Source of the DNA: Stenotrophomonas maltophilia
GTDB lineage: Bacteria; Pseudomonadota; Gammaproteobacteria; Xanthomonadales; Xanthomonadaceae
Length of the DNA stretch: 64,000 nt
Direction of reading: 5' to 3'
Assembly: GCA_900113425.1 (NCBI GenBank)
Contig: FOZF01000001.1
Coordinates: 536,358 to 600,357, forward strand
Shown here: positions 36,145-44,048 of the stretch, piece after piece
Layout of the letters: every line of letters starts with the position of its first letter
How positions within the stretch are numbered: position 1 is the first letter of the stretch
Notes under the pieces: generated by a model
What the model saw: the letters and a program-made list of their open reading frames with translations, nothing else
Told to the model about the DNA's origin: nothing
Database searches by the model: none
Made by a program: the position numbers and the translations under genes

Positions 36145-36240
36145 GGTCGGGTTGGGTTCGCGGGGGTGTCCGCGGCATGGATGCCGCGGCCAAGCCCCCA
36201 GGGACGGGTTCACGGCGTCCCCCGCGAACCCGACCCGACC
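36145..36240 (-). repeat. Long palindromic repeat element, copy B (inverted)
   Basis: A 22-base arm (36145-36166) pairs with 36219-36240 with one mismatch. The inner palindrome is CCGCGGCAT/ATGCCGCGG (36170-36189). Read on the minus strand, the loop contains GACGCCGTGAACCCGTCC, as in copy A. The arms differ from copy A in sequence while keeping their pairing, i.e. compensatory change. Pyrimidine-rich flank 36085-36115 mirrors the purine-rich flank of copy A. Confidence 0.7.
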
Positions 36241-36312
36241 GACCAGCCCGCCGGTTCTGCATTTGGCGACAAAGCATCGCCATCCACTAGGGGCTGTGCC
36301 GTTGGCTGCAGA

Positions 36313-36750
36313 CTACGGCCACCAGCCGTGCCCGAACCGGGCGTAATGATCGGCCGCCCGCTCGAACGGGTTGCGCGCACTCACCCCGCCGCACAGCAGG
36401 TACACCGGCAGGTACAGCGGCCCCAGCACCAGGTACTGGTAGACGTGCGCGCGCTCATGGTCGTCCAGCCGGATCAGCGGCTCCGCGCCCCACCCCGCCT
36501 GATGCGCATAGGTCCGGCAGGGGATCGACAGATCATGGCCGGTATGCAGGATCACGTTGCCCAGGGTGATCGCCCCCCCGGGGCCCCACGGCCAGCGATC
36601 AAACACCAGCGCACAGTCGCGGCCGCTCCAGCGCACCGTCGCACCGCCCAGCAGCCCAGCCAGCCCTCCGACCAGGCCGATCAGCGTATTGGGGACGGTC
36701 CAGGCTGCACCCAGCACCTGCAACGCACGCAGCCAGATCGGCCGGACCAT
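36313..36750 (-). CDS. Putative membrane protein with HExxH motif
   Basis: 145 residues. A hydrophobic N-terminal part (about 10-35), RWSGRDCALVFDRWPWGPG, then HERAH in RLDDHERAHVYQYLVLGPLY followed by a second hydrophobic stretch, and NPFERAADHYARFGHG. HERAH fits the zinc-binding HExxH pattern, so a small metallopeptidase is possible; the third ligand is not certain. It follows the pspC-like gene by 11 bases. The start at 36750 avoids overlap with that gene; a start at 36792 is possible. Confidence 0.6.
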   Translation of the reverse strand: MVRPIWLRALQVLGAAWTVPNTLIGLVGGLAGLLGGATVRWSGRDCALVFDRWPWGPGGAITLGNVILHTGHDLSIPCRTYAHQAGWGAEPLIRLDDHERAHVYQYLVLGPLYLPVYLLCGGVSARNPFERAADHYARFGHGWWP

Positions 36751-36761
36751 GGCAGGGCGGT

Positions 36762-36965
36762 TCAATCGGCCTCGTTCGGAATCAGCAGCCACAGGATCAG
36801 ATAGACCAGGATGCCGGGGAATGCCGCCGATGCCAGCGACACCAGTACGAAGACCACCCGCAGCAGCGTGGAATTCCAGCCAAAGCGATGCGCGATGCCG
36901 CCCATCACCCCGGCGATCATCCGGTCGTTCAGCGAGCGCGACAACGTGCGGGGCGCGGTACTCAT
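36762..36965 (-). CDS. PspC-domain small membrane protein
   Basis: 67 residues. The sequence RSLNDRMIAGVMGGIAHRFGWNSTLLRVVFVLV is the PspC signature, followed by one membrane helix (GILVYLILWLLIP). PspC proteins sense envelope stress in the Psp system, but many stand-alone PspC proteins have no known role. GGAGG lies upstream. It lies just before the HExxH protein gene on the same strand. Confidence 0.85.
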   Translation of the reverse strand: MSTAPRTLSRSLNDRMIAGVMGGIAHRFGWNSTLLRVVFVLVSLASAAFPGILVYLILWLLIPNEAD

Positions 36966-37029
36966 GGCGGATCCTCCTGGGAGTGCATAAAGCAGTCGAA
37001 CAGGGCTCGACTCTACACCGCCCCCCTGT

Positions 37030-37401
37030 CTACGGCGTGCGTTGGCGCAGCGCCTGCAGCCGGGCGCTGAACCATGCGGCCGACGTCTGCTCCGGTTGCC
37101 CGGGGCACTGGATGCGGTAGGCCTTGCCGCTCATGCTGCTCTGGGTGGCCGCGCGTTCGATGAACTGCTCGGCGCTGTCCACCAGGTCCTTCTTCAGCAG
37201 GTAGTCGTACTTGCGCTGCAGGTGCGCGCGCGCACTGTTGCCGTCGTACCAGCGGCCGTTGCGCTGGAAACGGCACTGGGAACCGTCCAGGCTGGAGATC
37301 AGCTGCGCGATTTCGCCGCGCGCCTGGGGGCCCGGGGCTGCGTGGGCCCATGCAGGGGTCAGCAGCAGCGCTGCAACCAGCAGTGATTTCCGCGACAGCA
37401 T
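37030..37401 (-). CDS. DUF5329-family periplasmic protein
   Basis: 123 residues. A signal peptide (MLSRKSLLVAALLLTPAWAHA) precedes a small domain with conserved CRFQRNGRWYDGNSARAHLQ, DSAEQFIERAA and YRIQCPG, the DUF5329 pattern. Two Cys may form a disulfide. The ATG at 37401 has GGAG seven bases upstream. It lies 32 bases after phaC on the same strand. The function is unknown. Confidence 0.8.
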   Translation of the reverse strand: MLSRKSLLVAALLLTPAWAHAAPGPQARGEIAQLISSLDGSQCRFQRNGRWYDGNSARAHLQRKYDYLLKKDLVDSAEQFIERAATQSSMSGKAYRIQCPGQPEQTSAAWFSARLQALRQRTP

Positions 37402-37433
37402 CGTTGGCTCCAACCCGTCCAGGGCGCCTGAGA

Positions 37434-38507
37434 CTAGCCCTTCCCGTCCCGGGCCTTCAACCAGCCATCAATCGTAGCCGGCACTTCGCGCTGCGCCCGC
37501 CCGGACACATAGATTCCAATATGCCCCCCGCGGAAACTGGACTCGGTGTAGTCCTCCGTGCCCAGGCGCCCCCGCATCGCGCGCGACGCATCCGGTGGCA
37601 CCAGATGGTCCTGTTCGGCATAGATGTTCAGCACGGGCAGGGTCACCTGCGAGAGATCCACGGCTTCCTCGCCGATCCGCACCGTACCGCTCACCAGCGC
37701 GTTGTCCTGGTAGAACTGCTTGATGAAGTCGCGGAACGCCTCGCCCGCCAGATCCGGCGAATCGAAGATCCATTTCTCCATGCGCAGGAAATCCTCCAGC
37801 GCAGCCTTGTCATCGAGGATGTCCAGCAGGCCCACGTACTTCTGCACGTTCAGGCGGAACGGCTTGAGCATCAAGTAGCTGGCATTCATCAGGTCGGCCG
37901 GGATGTTGCCCAGCGTGTCCACCAGCAGGTCCACGTCCACCTGCCGCGCCCAGTGCGAGAGCATGTTGTCGGCGGTGTGGAAATCAACGGGCGTCACCAT
38001 GGTGATCAGCTTGCCGAGCTTCTGCCGGCGCAGCGCCGCATAGCACAGCGCGAACACACCGCCCTGGCAGATGCCGAGCAGGTCCACCGGGCCGCCGCTG
38101 CGCGCGCGCAGGGCATCCACCGCGCCCTCGATGTAGCGCAGCAGGTAGTCCTCCAGCGTCTGGAACCGCTCGGATCGATCCGGGTAGCCCCAGTCCAGCA
38201 CGTACACGTCCTGCCCCAGTGCCAGCAGCTTCTGCACCAGCGAGCGGTCGGCCTGCAGGTCGACCATGTAGGGGCGGTTGACCAGTGCGTAGACGATCAG
38301 CAGCGGTGTCCGCCGGGTCGGTGCTTGTTCGCCGACGAAGCGATAGAGCACCACCTTGCCGTCACGCCAGACTTCCTCGCGGGCGGTCACCCCGTAATCG
38401 ACATCTTCCACCTGTGGCAGCAGCTTCAGCCCTTCCATCAGCTTGCGCTGCATGGCCAGGGTCTCCTGCATCAGGTCATCGGCATTGAAGCCCAGAGGTC
38501 CTTTCAT
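37434..38507 (-). CDS. phaC: Class III poly(3-hydroxyalkanoate) synthase subunit PhaC
   Basis: 357 residues, the class III length (class I is about 590). An alpha/beta hydrolase with the lipase-like box GICQGG that holds the catalytic Cys, DVYVLDWGYPDR upstream, the catalytic Asp in AEQDHLVPP, and His in FRGGHIGIYVSG. It polymerises hydroxyacyl-CoA into storage polyester together with PhaE, whose gene ends 3 bases upstream. No phasin or phaAB gene is nearby. Confidence 0.93.
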   Translation of the reverse strand: MKGPLGFNADDLMQETLAMQRKLMEGLKLLPQVEDVDYGVTAREEVWRDGKVVLYRFVGEQAPTRRTPLLIVYALVNRPYMVDLQADRSLVQKLLALGQDVYVLDWGYPDRSERFQTLEDYLLRYIEGAVDALRARSGGPVDLLGICQGGVFALCYAALRRQKLGKLITMVTPVDFHTADNMLSHWARQVDVDLLVDTLGNIPADLMNASYLMLKPFRLNVQKYVGLLDILDDKAALEDFLRMEKWIFDSPDLAGEAFRDFIKQFYQDNALVSGTVRIGEEAVDLSQVTLPVLNIYAEQDHLVPPDASRAMRGRLGTEDYTESSFRGGHIGIYVSGRAQREVPATIDGWLKARDGKG

Positions 38508-38510
38508 CGG

Positions 38511-39587
38511 TCATGTTTTCCGCGAGGACGTGCGGGGCGTCGCCTTCCCGGCTGGCGCGCGCTTTGCGGCGGCCTTCTTGACTGTCGCCTTCGGCGTCGG
38601 CGCCGCCTTCTTGGCGGCCGCCCTGCGACTGCCAGGCTTCACCCTGGCCGGGGCTGGCTGTGCGGCCGGATCCACCGTCGCCGTGCCCGCCAGCACCGTC
38701 ACCTGCGCCTGCAGGCGACGCAGGCTGCGCTCCAGCTCGGCAATGCGACGGTGGGCTGCATCCATTTCGGAACGGGTCGGCAGGCCGATCCGCTCGCTTA
38801 CCTGCTCCACTTCGCGCTGCAGCCCAGCGCGCAGGCGCATCTGTGCGTTGCCGAGGTCGGCATAGACCTGCTGGAACGGCTCGGACAGGGCCACCCTCGC
38901 GTAGGCCTCTTCGGCCGCCTCGATCCACAGGTCGAACATCGCCCGCGCGCTGGTCAACTGGCTGCCGGGCTGCTCATGCTGGGCCAGCCGCTGCTCGAAC
39001 AGGTCGAAGGCCTCGTCCAGCGCCTGCCGGATCTGTTCGACATAGGCGCGCGACTGCTGCTGGTAATCCTCCTGCGCGCGCAGCAGGGCCTGCCAGCGCG
39101 CCTGGTGTTCACGGCCGGGACCGAACGCGGGGCTCTGCAGCCACGGGCCCGCCTGCAGCTGCCATTGCTGCAGCCAGCTGGCGAACTCCGGCAACGAACC
39201 GCCGGCCTGGGTGCTGCCGCGCGCGCCCTGCAGCATCCATTGCAGCAGGCCATCCCCCTGCCCCTGCACTGCCTCACGCCAGGCCTGTGCCACTTCTGCG
39301 CTGCTGGCATCGCGACCGGCGAAGCGGCTGGCGACCTCCTGCATCGTGCCGTACCAGCTGCCCGCCTGCTCGCGGAACCGGCGCACCGCGTCCTCCGGCG
39401 CCCCCGGCCCCTGCTCGGGCAGCATCTGGCTCCACCCGTCAAACAGGCGCTGCCAGCTGCCCGCATCGCCGCTGCCCGGCGCACCAGCGGCGGAGGCGTG
39501 GCGCAGGGCATCCCCCCAGGCTCCGAAATACTGCCGGGCCAGAGTCTCGAAATCGCTGCTGCCGGCGTCATGGGCCGAACTGGTCAT
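38511..39587 (-). CDS. phaE: Class III PHA synthase subunit PhaE
   Basis: 358 residues. A mostly helical protein with a Trp/Gln-rich N-terminal half (FGAWGDALRHA, LLRAQEDYQQQSRAYVEQIR), a coiled coil near 270-305 (RRIAELERSLRRLQAQVTVL), and a basic Ala/Lys/Pro-rich tail (about 310-358). PhaE activates and forms the complex with PhaC. The gene follows pssA by 22 bases and precedes phaC by 3, so the three are probably co-transcribed. The lysine-rich tail is reminiscent of granule- or DNA-binding PHA proteins. Confidence 0.88.
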   Translation of the reverse strand: MTSSAHDAGSSDFETLARQYFGAWGDALRHASAAGAPGSGDAGSWQRLFDGWSQMLPEQGPGAPEDAVRRFREQAGSWYGTMQEVASRFAGRDASSAEVAQAWREAVQGQGDGLLQWMLQGARGSTQAGGSLPEFASWLQQWQLQAGPWLQSPAFGPGREHQARWQALLRAQEDYQQQSRAYVEQIRQALDEAFDLFEQRLAQHEQPGSQLTSARAMFDLWIEAAEEAYARVALSEPFQQVYADLGNAQMRLRAGLQREVEQVSERIGLPTRSEMDAAHRRIAELERSLRRLQAQVTVLAGTATVDPAAQPAPARVKPGSRRAAAKKAAPTPKATVKKAAAKRAPAGKATPRTSSRKT

Positions 39588-39609
39588 CGCAGGCCTCCGC
39601 AGGATGCCG

Positions 39610-40224
39610 TCATGGCTTGGGAATACGCAGGGTCTTGCTGATCATCAGCGACCCGGACAGGGCGAACAGCAGCACCATCGGATGCAACTGCCACGGACCC
39701 AGCTGCCATTGGCCGAGCCAGATGTCCGGGCCGATCGCGTCGGTACCCGCCGCGATCGCCAGCACGATCACCAGCACCAGGCTGGTCGGGATCGGGGTGC
39801 CCTCGAAGAACTTCACCTTGCCCTCGTCGCCGGCAAGCGCCTCGGCGGTCACGTTGTAGCGGGCCAGGCGGCTGACGCCACAGCAGACGAAGTAGCTCAG
39901 CACCAGCCAGTCCCACCCGCCCTGCATGCCACAGGCATAGGCCAGCGCGGCCGGGGCCACGCCGAAGGAGATCACGTCGGACAGCGAATCCAGCTCGCGA
40001 CCCAGCGTCGAACTGGATTTGCGCCAGCGCGCGATGCGGCCGTCCAGCGCGTCGAAGATGAAGGCCAGCGGGATCAACGCCATGCCGAACAGCAGGTAGC
40101 CACGCTCGCCATCCTGCAGGAAGCGCATGGCGGCGAACACCGCGCCGGTGCCGCAGAAGGCGTTGGCCAGGGTGAACCAGTCCGCCAGCTGGAACTCGCG
40201 CAGCATCGAGAAGTGACGTTTCAT
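39610..40224 (-). CDS. pssA: CDP-diacylglycerol-serine O-phosphatidyltransferase
   Basis: 204 residues. An integral membrane CDP-alcohol phosphatidyltransferase with the signature DALDGRIARWRKSSS...GRELDSLSD, i.e. DGxxAR-x8-G-x3-D-x3-D complete, and about six membrane helices. It makes phosphatidylserine, the precursor of phosphatidylethanolamine. The size fits type II (membrane) PssA; phosphatidylcholine synthase is less likely from the length. It heads the pssA-phaE-phaC gene string. Confidence 0.87.
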   Translation of the reverse strand: MKRHFSMLREFQLADWFTLANAFCGTGAVFAAMRFLQDGERGYLLFGMALIPLAFIFDALDGRIARWRKSSSTLGRELDSLSDVISFGVAPAALAYACGMQGGWDWLVLSYFVCCGVSRLARYNVTAEALAGDEGKVKFFEGTPIPTSLVLVIVLAIAAGTDAIGPDIWLGQWQLGPWQLHPMVLLFALSGSLMISKTLRIPKP

Positions 40225-40567
40225 GAAGTCTCACGGGGCATCAAGGGTCACAGGTTACCGCGAGCGCAGCCGCTGGCGACAGCACGGCCCGCGTTCCCCC
40301 TTCACCGGTCGCTCACGCATCCTCACCAGCGGTGAATTTTTCGCCACCCATCTTGACAGCCTAGGGGGGTGGCGCCTGTCGAGGCTTATCCACAAAGTTG
40401 CCCACGCGTAATCCACACCCCCTGTGGACAACCGTTCTCACCGACTGCGACGGTGGACATTTGCTCATCACTTCCGGCGAGGTTTCCGCCCTTCCCAAGC
40501 CGGCGCTCTGGCGCTATGGTCAGCGGCGGACCCGCCGAACGCCACGTCCTGACACCCTCACTGGACG
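40225..40567. other. 343-bp divergent intergenic region with DnaA-box cluster
   Basis: The region lies between pssA (left) and the methyltransferase gene (right). It contains three DnaA-box-like sites at 40386-40431. No small gene is supported. Confidence 0.6.
40386..40431. promoter_or_regulatory. Cluster of three DnaA-box-like sites
   Basis: TTATCCACA (40386-40394) is a perfect DnaA box. TAATCCACA (40409-40417) and the inverted TGTGGACAA (40423-40431) each differ by one base. All three lie within 46 bp. No dnaA, dnaN or other oriC-linked gene is in the window. Confidence 0.65.
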
Positions 40568-41218
40568 ATGCCGATGCTGGACGCAGCCACCCTGGCCGCT
40601 CAACTGCGGATGCCCCATGGCGACCACGCCCTGGACGTAGCCGACGCGATGAATCGCAGCAATGGCGGGCTCAACCAGGCCGCCATCCGCCTGCTCGCGA
40701 CCGCTGCAGGCGAGAGCGTGCTGGACATCGGCCCGGGCAATGGCGCGTTCGCGCCCCTGCTGCTGCAGGCGGCCAACAGCCGCTACCTCGGTATCGAACT
40801 GTCCACCGCCATGGTTGCCGCGGGCAACCAGCGACTGGCCTCGGCCGGCCTGGGTGATCGCGCCGCACTGCGCCATGGCGACGCCCACGCCCTGCCCGTC
40901 ACCGATGCCTGCGTGGACGCGGCGCTGAGCGTGAACACCCTCTACTTCTGGCCGAACCTGGCACCGGTGCTGGACGAACTGGCGCGGGTGCTGCGCCCCG
41001 GCGGGCGCCTGTGCCTGGCGTTCGGCGATGCTGCCTTCATGCGTAGCCTACCGTTTGCTTCGACCTTCCACCTGCACGAACTGGAGGCGGTGGAACGGGC
41101 GCTGCGGATTTCAGGCTTCCGTGTTTCGGCCTGGCGGGAACACCGTGAAACCGCAGAAGGCAACGACGGCCAGCAACGCGAGAAGCACTTCCATCTGCTG
41201 CTGGCGCACCGGCAGTGA
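40568..41218 (+). CDS. Class I SAM-dependent methyltransferase
   Basis: 216 residues. Motif I is VLDIGPGNGAFAPLLL, with GIELSTAMVAAG, DAHALPVTDACVDAALSVNTLYFW and LARVLRPGGRLCLAFG following in the ordinary Rossmann order (Methyltransf_11 type). The substrate is unknown. The gene starts just after the DnaA-box-bearing region and ends facing the MATE gene across a pair of inverted SMAG elements. Confidence 0.87.
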   Translation: MPMLDAATLAAQLRMPHGDHALDVADAMNRSNGGLNQAAIRLLATAAGESVLDIGPGNGAFAPLLLQAANSRYLGIELSTAMVAAGNQRLASAGLGDRAALRHGDAHALPVTDACVDAALSVNTLYFWPNLAPVLDELARVLRPGGRLCLAFGDAAFMRSLPFASTFHLHELEAVERALRISGFRVSAWREHRETAEGNDGQQREKHFHLLLAHRQ

Positions 41219-41226
41219 TCGTTTCC

Positions 41227-41290
41227 CGCCGGGCATGGCCCGGCGCTACCTCAAGGATGCCGGCCCGGTAGCGCCGGGCCATGCCCGGCG
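41227..41290. repeat. Inverted pair of SMAG (GTAG) elements
   Basis: One copy reads left (41227-41249) and one right (41268-41290), each GTAG plus a GCCGGGC/GCCCGGC stem. The pair lies between convergent genes (methyltransferase and MATE) and could fold into a large hairpin serving both 3' ends. Confidence 0.8.
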
Positions 41291-41316
41291 AGCGCAGCGG
41301 CCAGGCGCCCAGGCGC

Positions 41317-42684
41317 TCAGCCGGCAACCCTGCGCCGCCAACGGGCGAAGCAGAACAGCTGCAACACCAGCATCATCACCAGCCCCAGCGGCCAGGCCCA
41401 CCACAGTCCCGCCAGGCCATGCCGCGCATGCAGCCAGGCCGCCAGCGGCAGTTCCAGCAGCACGATGGCCGCCATTCCGAGCAGCGCCGGCCACACGACC
41501 GTGCCGCTGCCGCGCATCACGCCGACCAGCACCGAGGCGCCGCCCATCGCCAGCACGCCCCAGGCCACCGTGCGCAGCTGTGCTGTCGCCAGCGCGCGTA
41601 CGTCCGGTGCGTCCAGGATCAGGCCGACCAGCCACGGTGCCGACAGCATCACCAGCCCCACCACCGCGGCCAGCAGCCCGCCCCCCAGCCACGCACCGGT
41701 GCGGGCAATCGCAGGCAGCCGGGCCACGCGCCCCGCGCCCATCGCATGCGCGGCCAGGACAGTGGCGGTGATGCCCAGCGACATCGCCGGCAGCTGCACC
41801 CAGCTCATCAGCTGGTTGACCGCGCCATAGGCGGCGGTCGCCAGGTAACCGTGCCGGTTGATCCAGCCCAGCAGTACGATTTCGGCAACGGCCAGGCTGA
41901 GCATCTGCAGCGACGACGGCACCCCGATCCGCAGCATCGAGCGCGCGGTGCTTCCCTCCACGCGCACCGCACGCAGCAGATCACGGGCGGGTGCCAGCGG
42001 ATGCCCCTGTCGCCGCCAGCGCCGCAACAGCCAGGCCAATGCCAGCGTGGAAGCCAGCACCGCGGAAAATGCGGCGCTGGCTGCTCCCATCCTCGGCAGG
42101 CCTGCGGCACCGACGATCAGCAAGGGTGTACACAGCAGGCCGATCAAGGTGGCGATCAGCAACGCGTGCAGCGGCGACATCGCATCGCCCACCGCGCGGC
42201 TGACCGACGTCGCCAGCCAGAGCAGGAAAATCACCGGCACGCCGCTCAGCATGATGCGCGCGTAGGCGATGGCCTCGCCCAAGATCGGCGCCGGCGTGCC
42301 GAGCGCCTGCAACAGCTGCGGTGCCAACACGATGCCAGCCACCATCACCAGCAACGACACCGCCAGCATCAGTGCGATCGCCGTTCCGGCGACCCGCCGC
42401 ACCCGCACCACATCACCGCAGCCCCACGCCTGCCCGATCAGCACCGTGGCGCCCGTGGCCAGGCCCATCGCCAGGGCCAGCAACAGGAAGAACATCGGAA
42501 ACACCGCCGCCGCCGCGGCCACCGCATGCGCACCGAGCAGGTGGCCGAGGTAGATGTTGTCGAGCGTCCCGGAGGCCAGCTGCAGGGCGTTGGTCAACAG
42601 CATCGGCAGCAACAACCCGAGATAGGCGCGCCACAGGGGGGGCGGCACAGGCGGTGCAGACAGTGATGTGGGATTCATGGGCAT
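41317..42684 (-). CDS. MATE-family multidrug efflux transporter
   Basis: 455 residues, twelve membrane helices, two MatE halves. The N-terminal half shows LASGTLDNIYLGHLLG and ATGATVLIGQAWG; the second half begins near 235 (IGVPSSLQMLSLAVAEIVLL). MATE proteins export cationic drugs in exchange for H+ or Na+; the substrates here are unknown. The start is 42684 or the ATG at 42678. The 3' end faces a SMAG pair. Confidence 0.88.
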   Translation of the reverse strand: MPMNPTSLSAPPVPPPLWRAYLGLLLPMLLTNALQLASGTLDNIYLGHLLGAHAVAAAAAVFPMFFLLLALAMGLATGATVLIGQAWGCGDVVRVRRVAGTAIALMLAVSLLVMVAGIVLAPQLLQALGTPAPILGEAIAYARIMLSGVPVIFLLWLATSVSRAVGDAMSPLHALLIATLIGLLCTPLLIVGAAGLPRMGAASAAFSAVLASTLALAWLLRRWRRQGHPLAPARDLLRAVRVEGSTARSMLRIGVPSSLQMLSLAVAEIVLLGWINRHGYLATAAYGAVNQLMSWVQLPAMSLGITATVLAAHAMGAGRVARLPAIARTGAWLGGGLLAAVVGLVMLSAPWLVGLILDAPDVRALATAQLRTVAWGVLAMGGASVLVGVMRGSGTVVWPALLGMAAIVLLELPLAAWLHARHGLAGLWWAWPLGLVMMLVLQLFCFARWRRRVAG

Positions 42685-42793
42685 TCCATGGGCAAGGCGT
42701 TGCCCTGCCCGGCCAAGGGGCCAGCAGGAGACGCAGGTGGGAGGAGTGATGGCGCGCGGTCAGCGCGGCCGCTTGCATCTGCGGGGCGGCAGG

Positions 42794-43426
42794 TCAGTCG
42801 TCGGTGCTGCCGGCAGGTTCGTCGAAGGCCAGACGCAACGCGTGGCTGCGTACGTCGACAGGCCAGCCTTCCAGCACAGCCTGCAGGCGCGCGCGGTCGT
42901 GCGCGAACAGTGCACGCGTGGCTTCCTCGAAGCCGGGCAGATCGCCGCCGATCGTCTGCAGGAAGTGATACGCGCGTTCGGCGTTGCGGCGCTGCCGGTC
43001 CAGATCGGCACCGGCCCGGCTGGCCGCTTCCACCAGCCGCCGCAGCGCCACCGAGGCGCCGCCCGGCTGTCCGGCCAACCAGGTCCAATGACGCGGCAGC
43101 AGCGTGACCTCGCGCGCGACCACACCCAGTTTCGGTCGACCGCGCCCGCGCGCCACCACCGGTTCATCGGTGGCCGCCGTCTGCACATCGGCGTCCGGGT
43201 GTGATGCCGGGAAGGCCTGGGCGATACGCGCCAGCAGCTGCGCGACGCTGCCACGCGTGTCGAAATCCCGGGTCAGGCCGGTGGCGTTGTCGAACACCAG
43301 CAGCGGGCCGGCAGCCGCATCGGCACGCAGTTGCCTGAGTGCCAGCGCGGCGACGTCCGGCGTACCGGAAACGACAAGTCGATGACCGTCGAAGCAGCTG
43401 AACGGCGGAAGGGGAGCATTGGACAT
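42794..43426 (-). CDS. DUF2239-family protein
   Basis: 210 residues. The recognisable core is VARGRGRPKLGVVAREVTLLPRHWTWL followed by ASVALRRLVEAASR, the DUF2239 pattern. An N-terminal part (about 1-90) reads VVSGTPDVAALALRQL and LLVFDNATGLTRDFD. The family function is unknown; it has no catalytic signature. Two CCCGGG-centred palindromes lie 29-72 bases before the ATG and probably bind a regulator. Confidence 0.85.
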   Translation of the reverse strand: MSNAPLPPFSCFDGHRLVVSGTPDVAALALRQLRADAAAGPLLVFDNATGLTRDFDTRGSVAQLLARIAQAFPASHPDADVQTAATDEPVVARGRGRPKLGVVAREVTLLPRHWTWLAGQPGGASVALRRLVEAASRAGADLDRQRRNAERAYHFLQTIGGDLPGFEEATRALFAHDRARLQAVLEGWPVDVRSHALRLAFDEPAGSTDD

Positions 43427-43454
43427 GGCACGGGCACCGGGACGATGCGGAAAT

Positions 43455-43496
43455 ATTACCCGGGTAATTTTATGGCGTCAATATTGCCCGGGTATT
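43455..43496 (-). promoter_or_regulatory. Two CCCGGG-centred palindromes upstream of the DUF2239 gene
   Basis: ATTACCCGGGTAAT (43455-43468) is a perfect 14-bp palindrome; ATTGCCCGGGTATT (43483-43496) is a near copy 28 bases away. They sit in an AT-rich stretch unlike its surroundings and just upstream of the DUF2239 start. A repressor dimer at each is likely; which protein is unknown. Confidence 0.6.
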
Positions 43497-43519
43497 AATG
43501 CACGCTGCCTCGACGCGGT

Positions 43520-44008
43520 TCACAGCCGGCTGAACGACCAGCTCTGCATGCGTCCGTCCTTGTAGGGCATCACCCCGTGGAATGGACGCGGATCCGCATC
43601 GAACACCAGCGGCAGGAAATTACGGTCGCCCTCCCACATCGGCAGCGTGTCGAGCTTGTCCAGGTCCACCCACTCCAGCGTGCCCTCATGGTTGCCGCCA
43701 TGCGGGCTGCCTTCAAAGCCGTCGATCACGAACACGAACCCGAACCAGTCCTCACCGTGCTTGCCGAAACCCGGCCAGCTGATGGTGCCGCGCAGGCGCA
43801 TCGAGGTGCACGCGATGCCAGCCTCCTCTGCGATTTCGCGACGCATGCCGGCTGCCACGTCCTCGCTCGGCTCGATCTTGCCGCCCAGGCCGTTGTACTT
43901 GCCCAGATGGTGGTCGCCGGGGCGGGTGTTGCGATGGATCATCAGCACCTGGCGCCCGTCGGGCGAAAGCACATAGCCCAGGGTGGCGACGATCGGGGTA
44001 TACGGCAT
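43520..44008 (-). CDS. Nudix hydrolase (MutT/8-oxo-dGTPase-like)
   Basis: 162 residues. The Nudix box is complete: GGKIEPSEDVAAGMRREIAEEAGI (G-x5-E-x7-REuxEExGu). NGLGGK before it and WFGFVFVIDGFEG after it resemble MTH1/MutT-like sanitising enzymes. A nucleotide substrate is inferred from family resemblance. It precedes the DUF2239 gene on the same strand, with the two palindromes in between. Confidence 0.88.
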   Translation of the reverse strand: MPYTPIVATLGYVLSPDGRQVLMIHRNTRPGDHHLGKYNGLGGKIEPSEDVAAGMRREIAEEAGIACTSMRLRGTISWPGFGKHGEDWFGFVFVIDGFEGSPHGGNHEGTLEWVDLDKLDTLPMWEGDRNFLPLVFDADPRPFHGVMPYKDGRMQSWSFSRL

Positions 44009-44048
44009 GGCGGCATCCGGCGGCAGGTCAGCCCCGGATTATGGCCGA

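Larger units (their letters stand above)
35576..36312. other. 737-bp gene-free region carrying two facing palindromic repeats and a SMAG-like element
   Basis: No ORF here looks real. It contains the long inverted repeats at 35842-35943 and 36145-36240, A/G-rich and T/C-rich flanks that extend the similarity to about 150 bp per copy in opposite orientation, a hairpin near 36006-36022, and a GTAG-headed palindrome at 36036-36059. Confidence 0.6.

Noticed and set aside
40386..40431. Chromosomal replication origin
   Set aside because: Only three boxes, no AT-rich unwinding stretch, and no dnaA, dnaN, recF or gidA-type neighbours. Kept as a DnaA-box cluster only.
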